Shown here in pieces: positions 1-12,000 of a stretch of 64,000 bases of DNA. A program made the position numbers and the translations under genes. The notes beneath the pieces are model-generated. The model was not told the origin of the DNA. It saw nothing but the letters and a program-made list of their open reading frames with translations, and searched no databases. The stretch is from Epiperipatus broadwayi (Eukaryota; Onychophora; Udeonychophora; Euonychophora; Peripatidae), in assembly GCA_028023455.1 (NCBI GenBank), contig JAQFVV010000185.1:684001-748000 (forward strand), read 5' to 3'. Every line of letters starts with the position of its first letter. Positions within the stretch are counted from its first letter, which is position 1.

Positions 1-1150
1 GCCAAATCTTATTATTTAGTTTCGTTATCTTGTTTATGCTATAAAACTTCAAAACCGAGCTTTATTCTTAATTAAACTATTAGCGAGAATTAAATAAAGA
101 TTCGCTCGCATATATATGTAAGTGCCCATATATATATAACATGTATAATTATATACGAAATAAAAAGCTCTGTTTTGGAAAGGATAAAATGTCTAGAATT
201 AAATATCATTACAAACATATTATTACTCAGATAGATTTGCTTTTTAAGTTGATATTTTAAACAAATATTTAGTTAAAATGAAAATACAGCATAAATCTAT
301 AAGTTTATATTTTAATTCCCCATATGCTGTAATCCTCCTTAAGCTAATTAAATGAAAGCCTATATAGATCACTTTGTAGATTGAATTCATAAATTCCCTT
401 AAATAGTACTATTAAGAGTACTGTAACATGAACTGATGTGGGTAGTTTCATGAAAGAAACTTGTATTTTGCGTCTTAATTTTTAAATATGATTATGTAGT
501 CAGTGGTGCATATGTGTCCTTATGAAACACTACGGCATATTTCTTATTGCTGTATTCCTTTAATGGTTGCATGTCGTCGCACTGCACCATTACCTTTGGT
601 TCGGGCAATTATTTTCTCCAGATGATGACTGGTACAAGCCAACCCATTCTGCATTCTTGTGGTAGAGCGTGAGACTCATCCAGAGCATAAGACTCCCATA
701 TTTTTATATAAATTGCTCGATCAGCTGAACTAAAATGGCCTCCTATACTACAGCAATGACAATCGGTCGCAGGGAACCGTTACTTGGTAAAAATCCCATG
801 AATAAGGCACATACGAGATGCAAATAATACTCAGAGTTATATGTTTATCTTTACACCCTTGTATCTGAAGTCTAACTTTCGTTAATCAGTTCAACCCACC
901 AATTTAATAATTAATTCAGCATTGATCTGACATAGAATCTAATCTAAATTGCATATTACTGTGTAGAGAATATATTAAGGTATTCGTGCTAGTTAAATTG
1001 TTAAATTATGTTCTTTACAGAATTTATTATCACTTCCACTAATATGGCAAATCTAATTCCTTTATAGCATAAACCTGGCATAGATAACCATGAGCAAAGT
1101 CAAATCATTCTAACTTAAATTAAGCTCATGCAAATTTTACTGTATTATAA
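1..1150. other. AT-rich intergenic DNA, no gene seen
   Basis: No open frame of note and no recognisable repeat end. Bases 480-800 are clearly less AT-rich than their surroundings and may be an old repeat or former exon, but I recognise no motif in them. Confidence 0.6.
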
Positions 1151-1156
1151 TTTTAT

Positions 1157-1456
1157 CACCTGCGAGTGATGGGAATATATATGTATAGCCAAGTAAATAA
1201 TTAGTTGTAACCTACATAATATCACCTGCGTGTGATATGAGGCTATATGTATGTATATATATATATATAGAACGGAAATGCAAAAGCTCCAAATTTTATT
1301 AAATGTGTTAGAAGGTTCAAATCACTTATAAGTAAACTAACTTATATATGTAGACCAAACTGCTTAAATCTGTACATTCAAAATTTGCTATTGATAATGC
1401 ATCACTTACGTGTGAACCCCTTTGAATTGTAATGTCCCCAAATCACCTGCATGTGA
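1157..1456. repeat. Four copies of a 16-bp imperfect palindrome
   Basis: The motif ATCACCTGCGTGTGAT or a close variant occurs at about 1157-1172, 1220-1235, 1400-1415 and 1441-1456. Outer bases ATCAC and GTGAT are mutually complementary, so each copy can form a small hairpin or bind a dimeric protein. The first two copies also share downstream TA-rich text, which suggests a degenerate tandem duplication. The right half resembles a T-box half site and the left half contains CACCTG, an E-box form, but no function is shown. Confidence 0.55.
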
Positions 1457-1930
1457 AATTAAACTTTTACTTATTCTATTATTGTTTTAAATTGTTGTTT
1501 ATATTGAATATTATTAAATTGATTTTAAATTTACTTTAGTTTCTTGTCTTGATCTTGCTCACTGACTCACTTTATTTAATGTTTAGTAATTAGCTTAATA
1601 ACTTATTGAAATTTTATATATAATTAATAATGATAAGTGTGCCACATGCTATATATATATGTATGCTATATAAGATACCCATTGTTACCCATCTTATGTG
1701 CTACTGTTGAGCTACTGCCAGCATATGAAGAAGAGAAATTCTGCTGTGACCTCAACTGTGTCATTTGTAAGGTTGTAAGTCTATGAGCAATGGTAGAGGA
1801 ACTAAGGTTAGGCCAAAGCCATGGCTTCCAGAAGCCACCATAAACCTGGTCGGCCTTAGGATGATATATCAGAGTTCTAGATTTTGTTGTGCAAATGCAC
1901 ATATTTGACTGTTACAATAGCATTCAATAT
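1457..1930. other. Intergenic DNA, small hairpins, no gene
   Basis: A 78-codon minus-strand open frame (1666-1902) has no recognisable domain. The stretch 1795-1862 is richer in G and C, with the local inverted repeat GGCTTC/GAAGCC and flanking CTAAGG/CCTTAG arms, so it looks like a small structured repeat rather than a gene. Confidence 0.4.
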
Positions 1931-1935
1931 ATATA

Positions 1936-2062
1936 TAAATGAATACACCAAACTTATTTTTAAATCTTATTTTTTATATGACTATTATAAAAAATATAAC
2001 CCACCAACATTTGCACTATTTTATAATATAGTCTTTTTCAAGGAAAACTGAAAAATAAAAAT

Positions 2063-2095
<33 letters not shown>

Positions 2096-2582
2096 ACATA
2101 TTCCAAACAAATCCAAAAATTAAAAAAATACTCTCCTCAAACCCTTTCTATTACAAATAATTTTAAAACTTTATCAAATTTTTTACATCTATATGCTGTT
2201 CCAAAAGTACCTTAAAAAATTTAATTAAAAAATCTTAGATTTGTTAATTAAATATTTTTAATTTAGATTTGTTAATTAAATGTTTTTAAGGTATTTTTGG
2301 ATGGTTATATAAATGTAAAATATTTGATAAAGGTTTGAAATTATGTGTACTAGAAAGGGTTTGAGGTAAAGAGTATTTTTTTAGTCTTTTTTAATTTTTG
2401 GATTTGGAATATGTGATATTTATATTTATTATTATATATTTGGATTTTTATTTTTCAGTGTTCCTTGAAAAAGACTATATTATAAAACAGTCCAAATGTT
2501 GTTGAGTTATTATATTTTAATAATAGTCATATTAAAAAAAACAAGGTTTAAAAAGAAGTTTGGTGTATTCATTTACATATAA
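1936..2582. mobile_element. Foldback/MITE-like element with ~310-bp inverted arms
   Basis: The left arm begins with AAATGAATACACCAAACTT and the right arm ends with the complementary AAGTTTGGTGTATTCATTT. Further matching blocks run inward, including GTCTTTTTCAAGG opposite CCTTGAAAAAGAC. The two arms meet at about 2255, so the element is nearly one long palindrome with scattered mismatches. It has no coding capacity. The ends lie in TA-rich DNA, so a target duplication cannot be read. A non-autonomous DNA transposon is the best reading. Confidence 0.75.
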
Positions 2583-2589
2583 CTAATGA

Positions 2590-3180
2590 AATATGAGCAA
2601 GTGGCAAAATATAATTATATTAATACAATAATATTATAACTTTGGTCTATCTTGTATTAAAGTAACATGTGCATTTTTCATTTTATGCATTTGTGAATGA
2701 AAAGAAAATCAAATTCACTCAATGATAAAATTTCATAGTAATAATGTTTGGTTCATATTTTATTGTCACTGTGAGATGCATCTATATGCATATAAATAAT
2801 TTTTAAACAATATTCATCTTACTGCTTTATTCTGTTAATTAGAACATAATGAACAAATAATCTTTGAAAATTTCATAGTTATCTTCTTTGAATCAGCCAA
2901 ATTAACATCATTATATTAATAAAATGTTAATAATTAAATTAATGTTCTTTAGCTTTCATAAAAAATATTACCTAATGCCAACTTATCAAACTAATTTCTT
3001 TTATTATCATTACTTTTAGTAAAAGAAAATTAATTAATCCCAGTTTATTTGAATCTTCTTTTTATGAGAGAAGCCATAATAAAGGTAATAATATATTACA
3101 TTCCATTATATGAAGCAAAAACAGAAAATAATGCACAGACTAAATACTATTGAAAAATTTATATTTAATTTAATATATAG
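2590..3180. other. AT-rich intergenic DNA
   Basis: I see no gene, RNA or repeat boundary here. Confidence 0.6.
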
Positions 3181-3189
3181 GGTATATGA

Positions 3190-3303
3190 GCACAAACTGT
3201 CACACTACCCACCACTCTCCACTCTATCTCATAACACTGATACACTTGAACACATATATGTCAAAAAGATAAATAATCACCAATATACGTATTTCATGCT
3301 AAT
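3190..3303 (-). repeat. Fragment of the hammerhead-bearing SINE-like repeat
   Basis: On the minus strand this reads TTAGCATGAAATACGTATA and continues into TTGGTGATTATTTATC, matching the downstream half of the ribozyme and the following segment in the copies near 25.7 and 26.2 kb. It keeps the GAAA of the core and a fully palindromic helix III (ATACGTAT). The CUGANGA half and the 5' region are missing or too diverged, so this copy cannot cleave. It is useful for reconstructing the family consensus. Confidence 0.6.
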
Positions 3304-3570
3304 ATTTAAACAAGTGTATACATTCACTTTTATTTGTTTTCACACAATCATATATTAATTACAACATCATTAATTAAGATTTGAAATCAAATATTACTAA
3401 GTTATTCAGAAAATAATTGAAGGCAGTATGATTTTTACAGTTATGAAATCAAATTTTATGATATATATATATATAGGGGTGTAGCTAAAATCATTTAAAG
3501 TTTGGGAGAGTGATTTGATATTTGACATTTAATTTCATCTAGTGTTGCGCATTGGGATTATTTATTTACA

Positions 3571-3577
3571 CCCCCCC

Positions 3578-3613
<36 letters not shown>
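3571..3613. repeat. C-run, (CA)n and (TA)n compound microsatellite
   Basis: A run of C is followed by CA repeats and then TA repeats. Confidence 0.9.
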
Positions 3614-3619
3614 ACTGTG

Positions 3620-6600
3620 TAATTACTTGAAGCACCATTAGAAGTTGTTCTAATCTTCTACACTTTACTATATTAGAAAATTACTACTCCCTGTATGGTG
3701 TTTTGGACTCTACTCTCATCAGATACATTAAATATAAGTGATGCCCCATTAACAAATCAGCATTATTCTAATATAAATTCCACCACTATACTTAATGTGA
3801 TGTTAAAATTGTAATAAATTTATAATTAAGTTGAACATTTGAGTTTAATATCTAATTGAGCACAGCAATAAAAAAGAATAATGTCACTATGTTGATAGAG
3901 TATCAGACATTTCTAGGGCACGAGATAAAAGCAGAAATTGAATTATGGTCAATTTTTATTAATATAATAATATATAAAAGTTTTAAAAATTATTTAAATA
4001 GTACATGAAGTCTTAATATTGCTTTGAATAATTATATATACATATATGTGGTGAAGTGGATATGAGAAAAGAAAATTAATTATTGTCTTCTCTAACATAA
4101 CTTAATAATAACTTTCACTACACCCATAATTCTTGGCATAAGATAGAAGGATTCAGAGTTTTATTTGGTAAATTATATTTAGGATAGTGATCATTTAAAA
4201 AAATTAATTCAATCAGATTGTTGTATTGAACACAATTTAATCTAAAAAAATTTAAACAAAAATTTAGTTAAAGCAATAATTGTTTTTAAAATAATAAACA
4301 AGTAAAAACATTTAATTGTAAAAATTGTTCAATTTTAATTTTTATAATATATTAAAAATATAAATGTTCATAATTCCTAAAATTTTGCATTTACTTAATT
4401 TGTATTATTATTTTGTCATGTATGTGGAAATTTAAACATTTATTGAATTAATGTTTGTCTCAAAACTTGTAATAATGGATAATAATTTCTAGTCTAATAA
4501 ATAACTAACAAAAATTATTAATTGTAATAATGGAGTTAATTTTATATTGGATTATTTCCATTATTAAATGAATTGGTAACATTTTAAAAATCAAATACCT
4601 TCAATTGTTAGTAATAGCATATATGTTTATATAGAAGACAATGCTTTAATCTGTATTATTCTTCTTTCTTCATATATTAGTGACCTAACAAATGACAATC
4701 ATAACAGGAATTGAGTTGATATTCACGAAAAATTTTGTATACTGGGTTCTTCTAACTTCTCATTATTTTATTTTTAAAACCATGGCTAAAGAATAATTTC
4801 CAAACGTTATGGATTATCACAACTTGGGTATTACCACTTTAATGTCAGCAGCTTGTTTAAATGTTCATCTTTTAATTTTTTTCTTTATATCCCATATTCT
4901 GCTTTCCCAATCAAATATATATTTATTGGTGCTCATATTGTCTGCTACTTGAGACATATCTGACTATCCTTTCCAATTATTGCTTTGTATAATTGATGAC
5001 TAGAGTTACATTTATTTTATATTTACAAATTCTTATTTTTTAGCATTACAAATTTAGATTTTGTAGAGAATTCTTTGCAGAATACTATGGCTTTTAGGAA
5101 ATTATTTTTACACTGTTTCAATGGCAGATATTCTTCATGTATTTGAAATCCCTAATATATATGAATTCACTCTCTTATCTATTATTGTTTTTTTTATTTT
5201 ATTACCTATTTAAAATTTTTTATTTGATAAGTGATGATTAATTATTTTTGTGGTAAAATTCTAGAATATTGAATAAAGAGAAAAAAAATAAAAGAGAGAG
5301 TTTAAAGTTGCTGCTCATATGATAATTAAAAAAAAAAACTCTCTTTAGATTAACCTAGTGTAATAAATCATAATATTTGGAAAACACTCATTAATTTTGG
5401 CCTTAAGAAAGAAAAAAAGGGGAACACAAGATTATCTTCAAAAATAAGTATATACAATTTATATTTGCTGTTGCTTTTACCATAATATTCTTGCTGACTT
5501 AATCATGCCTTTTAAATCCAATACCCATGAATCTAAAAGTCACCAGCTCAATTTCCCTGCCAGTTTACCATTGGTTAAGCCAACAATAATTATTAAGAGT
5601 TAAATGCACTTAAAAAATATAAAATTTAAATTTTTCTAAAAATCATTGCTAATTCAAGTAAGTGATAGAAGTAGTCCACCCTAACTGTAGATTTTTTTGA
5701 TTTTGAATAAGTTTACTTTTAAATATAAAAATATTTTATAATTGATAGGGACTATTAGCAGTTATTAAATAACTTATAATATGTTTAATGATTTTATACA
5801 GCAGTGTAATAAATTCATAATGAAAACTTGTAATGAACTTTAAATTCAATTATTATACATTAATAAGTATAGTTATAGTACAGTTAGTATATTAAATCAA
5901 AAGTATATCCTTACGAACAGCTCATAAATAATTGTTTTTTGATTTATATATAATGATGTTTATACAGAAACTTAAAAATTTATAGAATTTACTAAATGCA
6001 GTAAAAATGATTAGTTTATAAAAACATAACACAAAGTTTAATAATAAATTCAAAAGTTTATTTTACTTTGAATGTAATAGTAATATTAATAAAATTAGTA
6101 ATTCCACTTGCCATTTGTTACTTGAGAACAGAGTAATTTAGATCACTTAATAGTTCATATCTCTGTAGATATTTAATATTGTAACAGTCAGAATCATCTA
6201 TCTCACTAACACACTGTAGAATTCAAACCCCAGACATGAAACTGAACATTCTGGGGGGGGTTGCCTTCTAGATATACTAAGTTCGAATCTAAAGTCCAAA
6301 TTTCACAGCGCCATCTACATGACAATGCATCTGACGCCACTACTAGTAAAACCTTTGACCGCTGTCTGGTGGTCAGGGAGAAACAAAAGACTCTATACTA
6401 AAAGAAGCTTGGGTGGCTAATTAACGTCTATGGATTTACAAAAGAAATGCAGAAAATATATATATCTATAGATCAAGACAGTGATAGGAATCAAATAAAA
6501 TAAGAGATCAAATTTAGTTTTAAATAATTTCACAAAATTTATTTATATAAATTATAGATATAACATCACTGTCTGCTTATATGAGACAGGGACGTGTATT

Positions 6601-7050
6601 AAATAATTGTGGGCATTATATTTCAATAAATGACAAAAAGGTTTCAAAGCAAAGTGATATATTCTATTCCTCGGGTTAATAGCATTACAATAATGTGCTT
6701 GATGAAATAGGAACATGTGCAAGGTGCTTTGAGAAATTATACAAGTTTAAGAAAATATTTGAAAATTAAGTGTTCTAAAATATTTATTGATTTCGAGAAT
6801 AGCACGGACAAAAGCTTAATAAGCAACAAAGTGGGAATGTGATCAAAGCATTTATTCGATAATAATAATAAAGTTACATTGGGAGGTCAGTATTGCTGAT
6901 AATGAATTTATTAAAGTTGGAGAGTGTGACACATTTAAGTCACAGATGCTTTGTAAAATAAATATAAAATAAAACAATATCGAATATCCGGAATGATTAC
7001 GGAGGGCGTCTCGCCGCTAATCTATAGGAAAGTATTTTGATGAACAGCCG
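3620..7050. other. Long AT-rich intergenic stretch
   Basis: No gene is visible. The stretch is AT-rich with many short runs of A or T. A G8 run lies near 6253, and 6240-6420 is locally less AT-rich without recognisable content. Confidence 0.6.
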
Positions 7051-7079
7051 AACTTAGCGACTGGGTGATGATTGCATTT

Positions 7080-7123
7080 AATTCCCAGGTGTGTCACTTG
7101 GGGACACACTCTGCCTGGAAATC
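7080..7123 (+). other. Strong hairpin in a GC-richer island
   Basis: CCAGG pairs with CCTGG and GTGTGTC pairs with GACACAC around the loop ACTTGGG. It sits in a less AT-rich island (about 6960-7220). It may be a remnant of a structured repeat; no flanking polypyrimidine or ORF points to a terminator or gene. Confidence 0.5.
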
Positions 7124-7129
7124 GCAAAG

Positions 7130-8200
7130 AGAACGGACTTTGGCCGTGTAAAGAATCCTTGGAAAGTAAAACAAAGCGGTCTCAACAACCAATTCACTTA
7201 CCAGCAATACGAGACTAGTGTATATAAAACATACTGAATGGGTTTTACTTGGATTAAGAGAAATGCCCAATCAAATTCCCAGAAATTCATTTAAAAGGGT
7301 CCGCACATTCTCAACATCAATGATGAACTTTGTAATTAAAGTAGAACACGGTAATTAAAATAGGAAAATGCATGCTTGCGGGTTTGAAAAGTAAGTATAG
7401 ATTTATATACGCAATCATGCATTAGGGGACACATTTAATCATTGACCTTGCACATACTCTCATATTAGATTAAAATCAATAACATGTAGATTTTAAACTA
7501 TGTGATTATATTATATATTAAAGAATAGAATCGCCCTTGAATGAGTGATTTGCAAGATAATAAAATTGGAAAATTAGAAATTTAAAATATGCCTTAATAG
7601 CGGCGTCTTACTTTCAATAATGGGAATAGTTCACTTGGTCAAAGACGATTCTGACACATTATCATAATAAAATAAAAGAAAGCTTTATAAATAGAAAATA
7701 TTAACCCAAGGATAGAGCAAAACGGTTGATTATATTTGAACACTTTAAAGAAGTACATAATAAAGTTATGTGAAATAAAAGAAAAATTTAGAATAGCTAT
7801 AGCATGTTAGTTAGGAATCACAAGAGCTCCTGGGTTAATTTAGGGTTACCTCTGGAGAAGCATTTTTAGGCAGATTGATGGTCAGCAGGTTTTTATATAA
7901 TTTAACAGCAAAATCTGGAAATGTTCATATTTTTGGCAGCAGCAGCAGTTCCGGGATTCCCTGTGTGATAACTTCTGATGGTCTATGGCAGCAGATGACC
8001 ATTCCAGAGAGAAATAGCCTTCTCACACTCTACTCTGTCATGTCAAGATTTACAAATTACTAGAATAGAACTCAGAATGATTTCTCTTAGAAACATTAGA
8101 AGAAAAACTGGAGAACAAAAGAAAACCCTTCTTTTTTATAGTAGACTTTAACAATAGAACTGCCCTGGAGCATTACAAAAATATATCAGACTTATCAGCT
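7130..8200. other. Intergenic, mildly AT-poor in places
   Basis: No recognisable gene. A 62-codon frame at 7875-8063 contains AGC runs encoding serines and looks like chance. Confidence 0.5.
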
Positions 8201-8212
8201 GTAATTAAATCA

Positions 8213-8277
8213 TCCGAATGTCTAAAGGAATTCAACATTAATTAATTTCTTTTGTTAATTTCCCTGTTGACATTCGA
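8213..8277. repeat. Imperfect inverted repeat
   Basis: CCGAATGTC pairs with GACATTCG, and inside that GGAA pairs with TTCC and AACA with TGTT, around an AT-rich centre. The whole is a hairpin of about 65 bases. It could be a small MITE or a relic. Confidence 0.5.
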
Positions 8278-8945
8278 ATTACAAACTAGATTTAATAGTT
8301 TTAACAAGGCTGTAAACCTTAGCAATGAGCTTCTGAAAAAATCGTCACTAGGGACCTCTGTAGGTCTTTAAAACACATGCTTACTTTTATTAATTAAAGA
8401 AAACCTTAAGTGGACATCTGCTGTTTTTAGATAAACTTATATAACATTAACTAATTACAACATGAAATAATTAAACTATTGTCCCTCATTTATTTTAACA
8501 GAAATATTTGGAATAACTTTTATTAAATTAAAGAAAATGATTTTACTTTTTAAATTGCAATATTTGAATCTATTTACTAAACGAATATTTACTAAATGAA
8601 TTTTATTTTAAATCAAAATACATTACGACGGTAATATATTTGTAAATAGATTCAAACAAAATAACTTTAACAATTTATAATTTTGATATGTTTTAAAATG
8701 CATATCATAGTGTGTGCGCAATTACAACTTATATAACCTAGTTTTAAATAAATGTAAATTATGTGAACAAATACATAATTCATAATATTTTATTTTATTT
8801 GGGAATAAGTTATATATATAATATGAGCATTGTGCTCGTGGTTTAAAATTAGGTGGGATTTTCGGTATATAAGTGTATTGCAGACACACTACGATAGATT
8901 GGAGTTCAAACTAAGGTATGAGGGTAGGAAGTAGGTGAGAAAAGG

Positions 8946-8983
8946 TGAAACAAAGATCTGCAAAGCAGACCTTACTGTTTCAA
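8946..8983. repeat. Short palindromic hairpin beside the (TA)n tract
   Basis: GTGAAACA pairs with TGTTTCAA and CTGC with GCAG around AAA. It lies directly next to the long (TA)n tract. Confidence 0.5.
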
Positions 8984-8992
8984 TATATATAT

Positions 8993-9086
<94 letters not shown>
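8984..9086. repeat. (TA)n microsatellite
   Basis: About 100 bases of almost pure alternating TA, interrupted once near the start. Confidence 0.95.
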
Positions 9087-9088
<2 letters not shown>

Positions 9089-9089
9089 T

Positions 9090-12000
9090 ATCTTTTTAAC
9101 TCTGTAGCTTTTGTCAGCATATGATTGCTCTTGTATATTATTCTAAGATAGTTGAATCAGATTCTTATCTAGAGCTCTTCGTTACAAACTTTCAGAACTT
9201 AAACTCAGAACTTACTGCATCAATCTTGCATTGTTTACTTTTTCATTCTTTCAATTCTTCTTCTGCAGACTTTTTTACTTTTTTATCAGTTTTTTTACTT
9301 TGCATAAACTAAGACTCGTATTAATATGCAAATTTTCCTGTTGCTTCTTGCAGTTAGTGATTTCTTTTTTTTTTGGATATCAATTATTTTTTCATTTCTA
9401 GGGTATTTTAGCTATATCAATTTCTATATCTGTACACATATATTTATGCACACTTTAATAAAATATACATGTACAGAGATAGCAATGTATGATTATGTAT
9501 ATACAAAATGCTATTAAAATTTAAAAAAGGTAAATATATTTTCTAGAAAACAAAAAAATGATATTTTACAAGTTTCATATTTGATCAGGAATTATAAAAG
9601 TTACACTACCATGTTTCCTCAAAAATAATACCAGGTCTTATATAAATTTTATTCCAAAAGACATCATAGACTTTATTTTCAAGGGATTTCTTATTTTTTT
9701 CATATACTAAAATCTACATTTATTTGAGTATGCCCTTTTTTTTTTACAGAAATCTGTAAGATTTTTACTTTGGGAGCTACAATAATTTCTTTCTTATTGC
9801 ACTCATCTTATCTGATGATCAGAGTATTACTCCATTTAAATTTACCATTAAATTAAGTGTTAATTGATGACTTGAAACACAGGAATGGTAAACAAAAATG
9901 ATTACAGTTAAAAATTGGTTGTCCACACAAAAGCAACAAAAAATGCAAGCACAAAAATTCAAGAAATGTTTCTATATTTTACACAGGCACATTAAGTATG
10001 TCCATTATTCTATACAGCAGTATATTGAATAACAATGATTTATATATGACACAACTGCATCCATCAATTCGCAAACACTTCAAATAACTTGCAGTATTCC
10101 TACTTGGAAATTTTTTTAAAAAACTTTTCTTTAGGAGAAAGATTGGTGATTTAACTTAAGCTAAACTTTGTTTATTAAAATCACTTTCATTATTTTAAGA
10201 AAATCTTTAAGGAGGAAAAAAAAAACATGTTTAAGAAATCAAACTAATTTTACTTTTATTTTGAATATGTAAAAGCTATTATGATGAAGCTCTAAAACTA
10301 AGTCAGAATTCTAAATCTAAATATTAAATATAATTAAAATAAGTACCTACAAATATAAATGTAATTATAAATTGTCCAATATATTGACTTGTGGTAGATA
10401 AATTATTTTCCTTTACAGGTAGAATTACATTTGTCAAAAATTGTTGATGGGAAAAACAAAGAACCATCTAATTTATATTACTATTTATTCAAATTATTAA
10501 TGTTAATAGTATTGTTTATATATACAATCACTACCTTATAATTCAATATGTCCACCAACCATTTATGTGGCTCATAATCTTAACTAAGGCTCATATTAAG
10601 GGTAGCATTTATATTATAAGCATCCTGATAAATCATGATAGAACATATTCTCTGGTTAGGTCTTATTTTCTGGGATAAATAGTAATAGCTTTTTTATTAA
10701 TATACTTCAAAGGCACAAACAAAGGCATTATCATAAGATATACAAAAATATAATTATGATTGAATGATAGCTTTACAATGAGTACAAAAGAGTGTTTTTG
10801 GGTGAGTCACATTAATAATAACAATATATCTAGGAAAAATAGTTACTATAAGTAAAATAATGTCATCATATGTAAAAGTACTTTACAATTGATTGATAAT
10901 TGACATGATTTATTATGGAATTTCAACACATGCACAATGATCTTATTAATAATAACAGCATATTTTTCTGCATATTTATAAATGCTTCATATTAAGTTCT
11001 TGGAAGCTTTACACTTAATGAGTTCTAATTTTGATTAGCAATATCCATTTTTATTGGAATGTATATATTTATAGCTATCACCAAAAAGTATAAAGAAACT
11101 CAAGGAGTTTCATAACATATCTGTCTTTTATAACTCTTATATAAGTTTGAATCCAGATCAGATAAAACTTGAAAGTTGTTTCAGATTCAAACACAACTAA
11201 GTCAAAATATTTAATGCTAATCAATTAATTGGTTCTTTTGATAGAAAGATAAAAGAAAATTAATAAAGCAAGTCAACAAAACATTCTAACCCATATCAAT
11301 TGTTAAATAGCAAGCTTAGTGAGTATCATTATATTATCCATTTTTTCTCTATAAATCCTGATAATAAGACCATATAATAAGATATTTAAATGATATTTTA
11401 TTTTCAACTGAACATAAAAGTTATATAGCTGCATTAGGAATTTTTATATATAAATAAGCAATTATAATTTTTTATTGAATATTTTAATTTCCACACTAGA
11501 GCATAAACTTGGGCAATTTAAAAGAAAGCTTATTGTAAGCTGTTTATACTGATTTATATATTGTTTTATATCTTTGTTTAAGTAATTAAAGCTGAGATTT
11601 TATTAATACTCATTATATGAGATGAAGTCATAAGACGTTCTACTGAAAGTTAGGATATATTTTGACACATTCAAAAATATTTATAATAAAAACAGATGTA
11701 AATTCTAGATATAAGAGATTACTTTGACTGTATTTATAAATGGCCAACATATTTTTTTTATAATAATAAATCTTAACATAAAGTAATGCTATTTTTGTGG
11801 TCAAAAACAAATGCTTTTTAGTTATACAGTTAAGTTAAATGTAATTTTTTTAAAAGCACTATATTAAGAATAGTTGTTTTGGTCCTTGTTAAGACTTTGA
11901 TAAATTTTTAGAGACAGTTTTAGGCAATACAATTTTTGTTTTCTTATATAAAAATCACTTAAAGTGGAATTTGTTTTAAATAAAAAAAACATCAACTATG

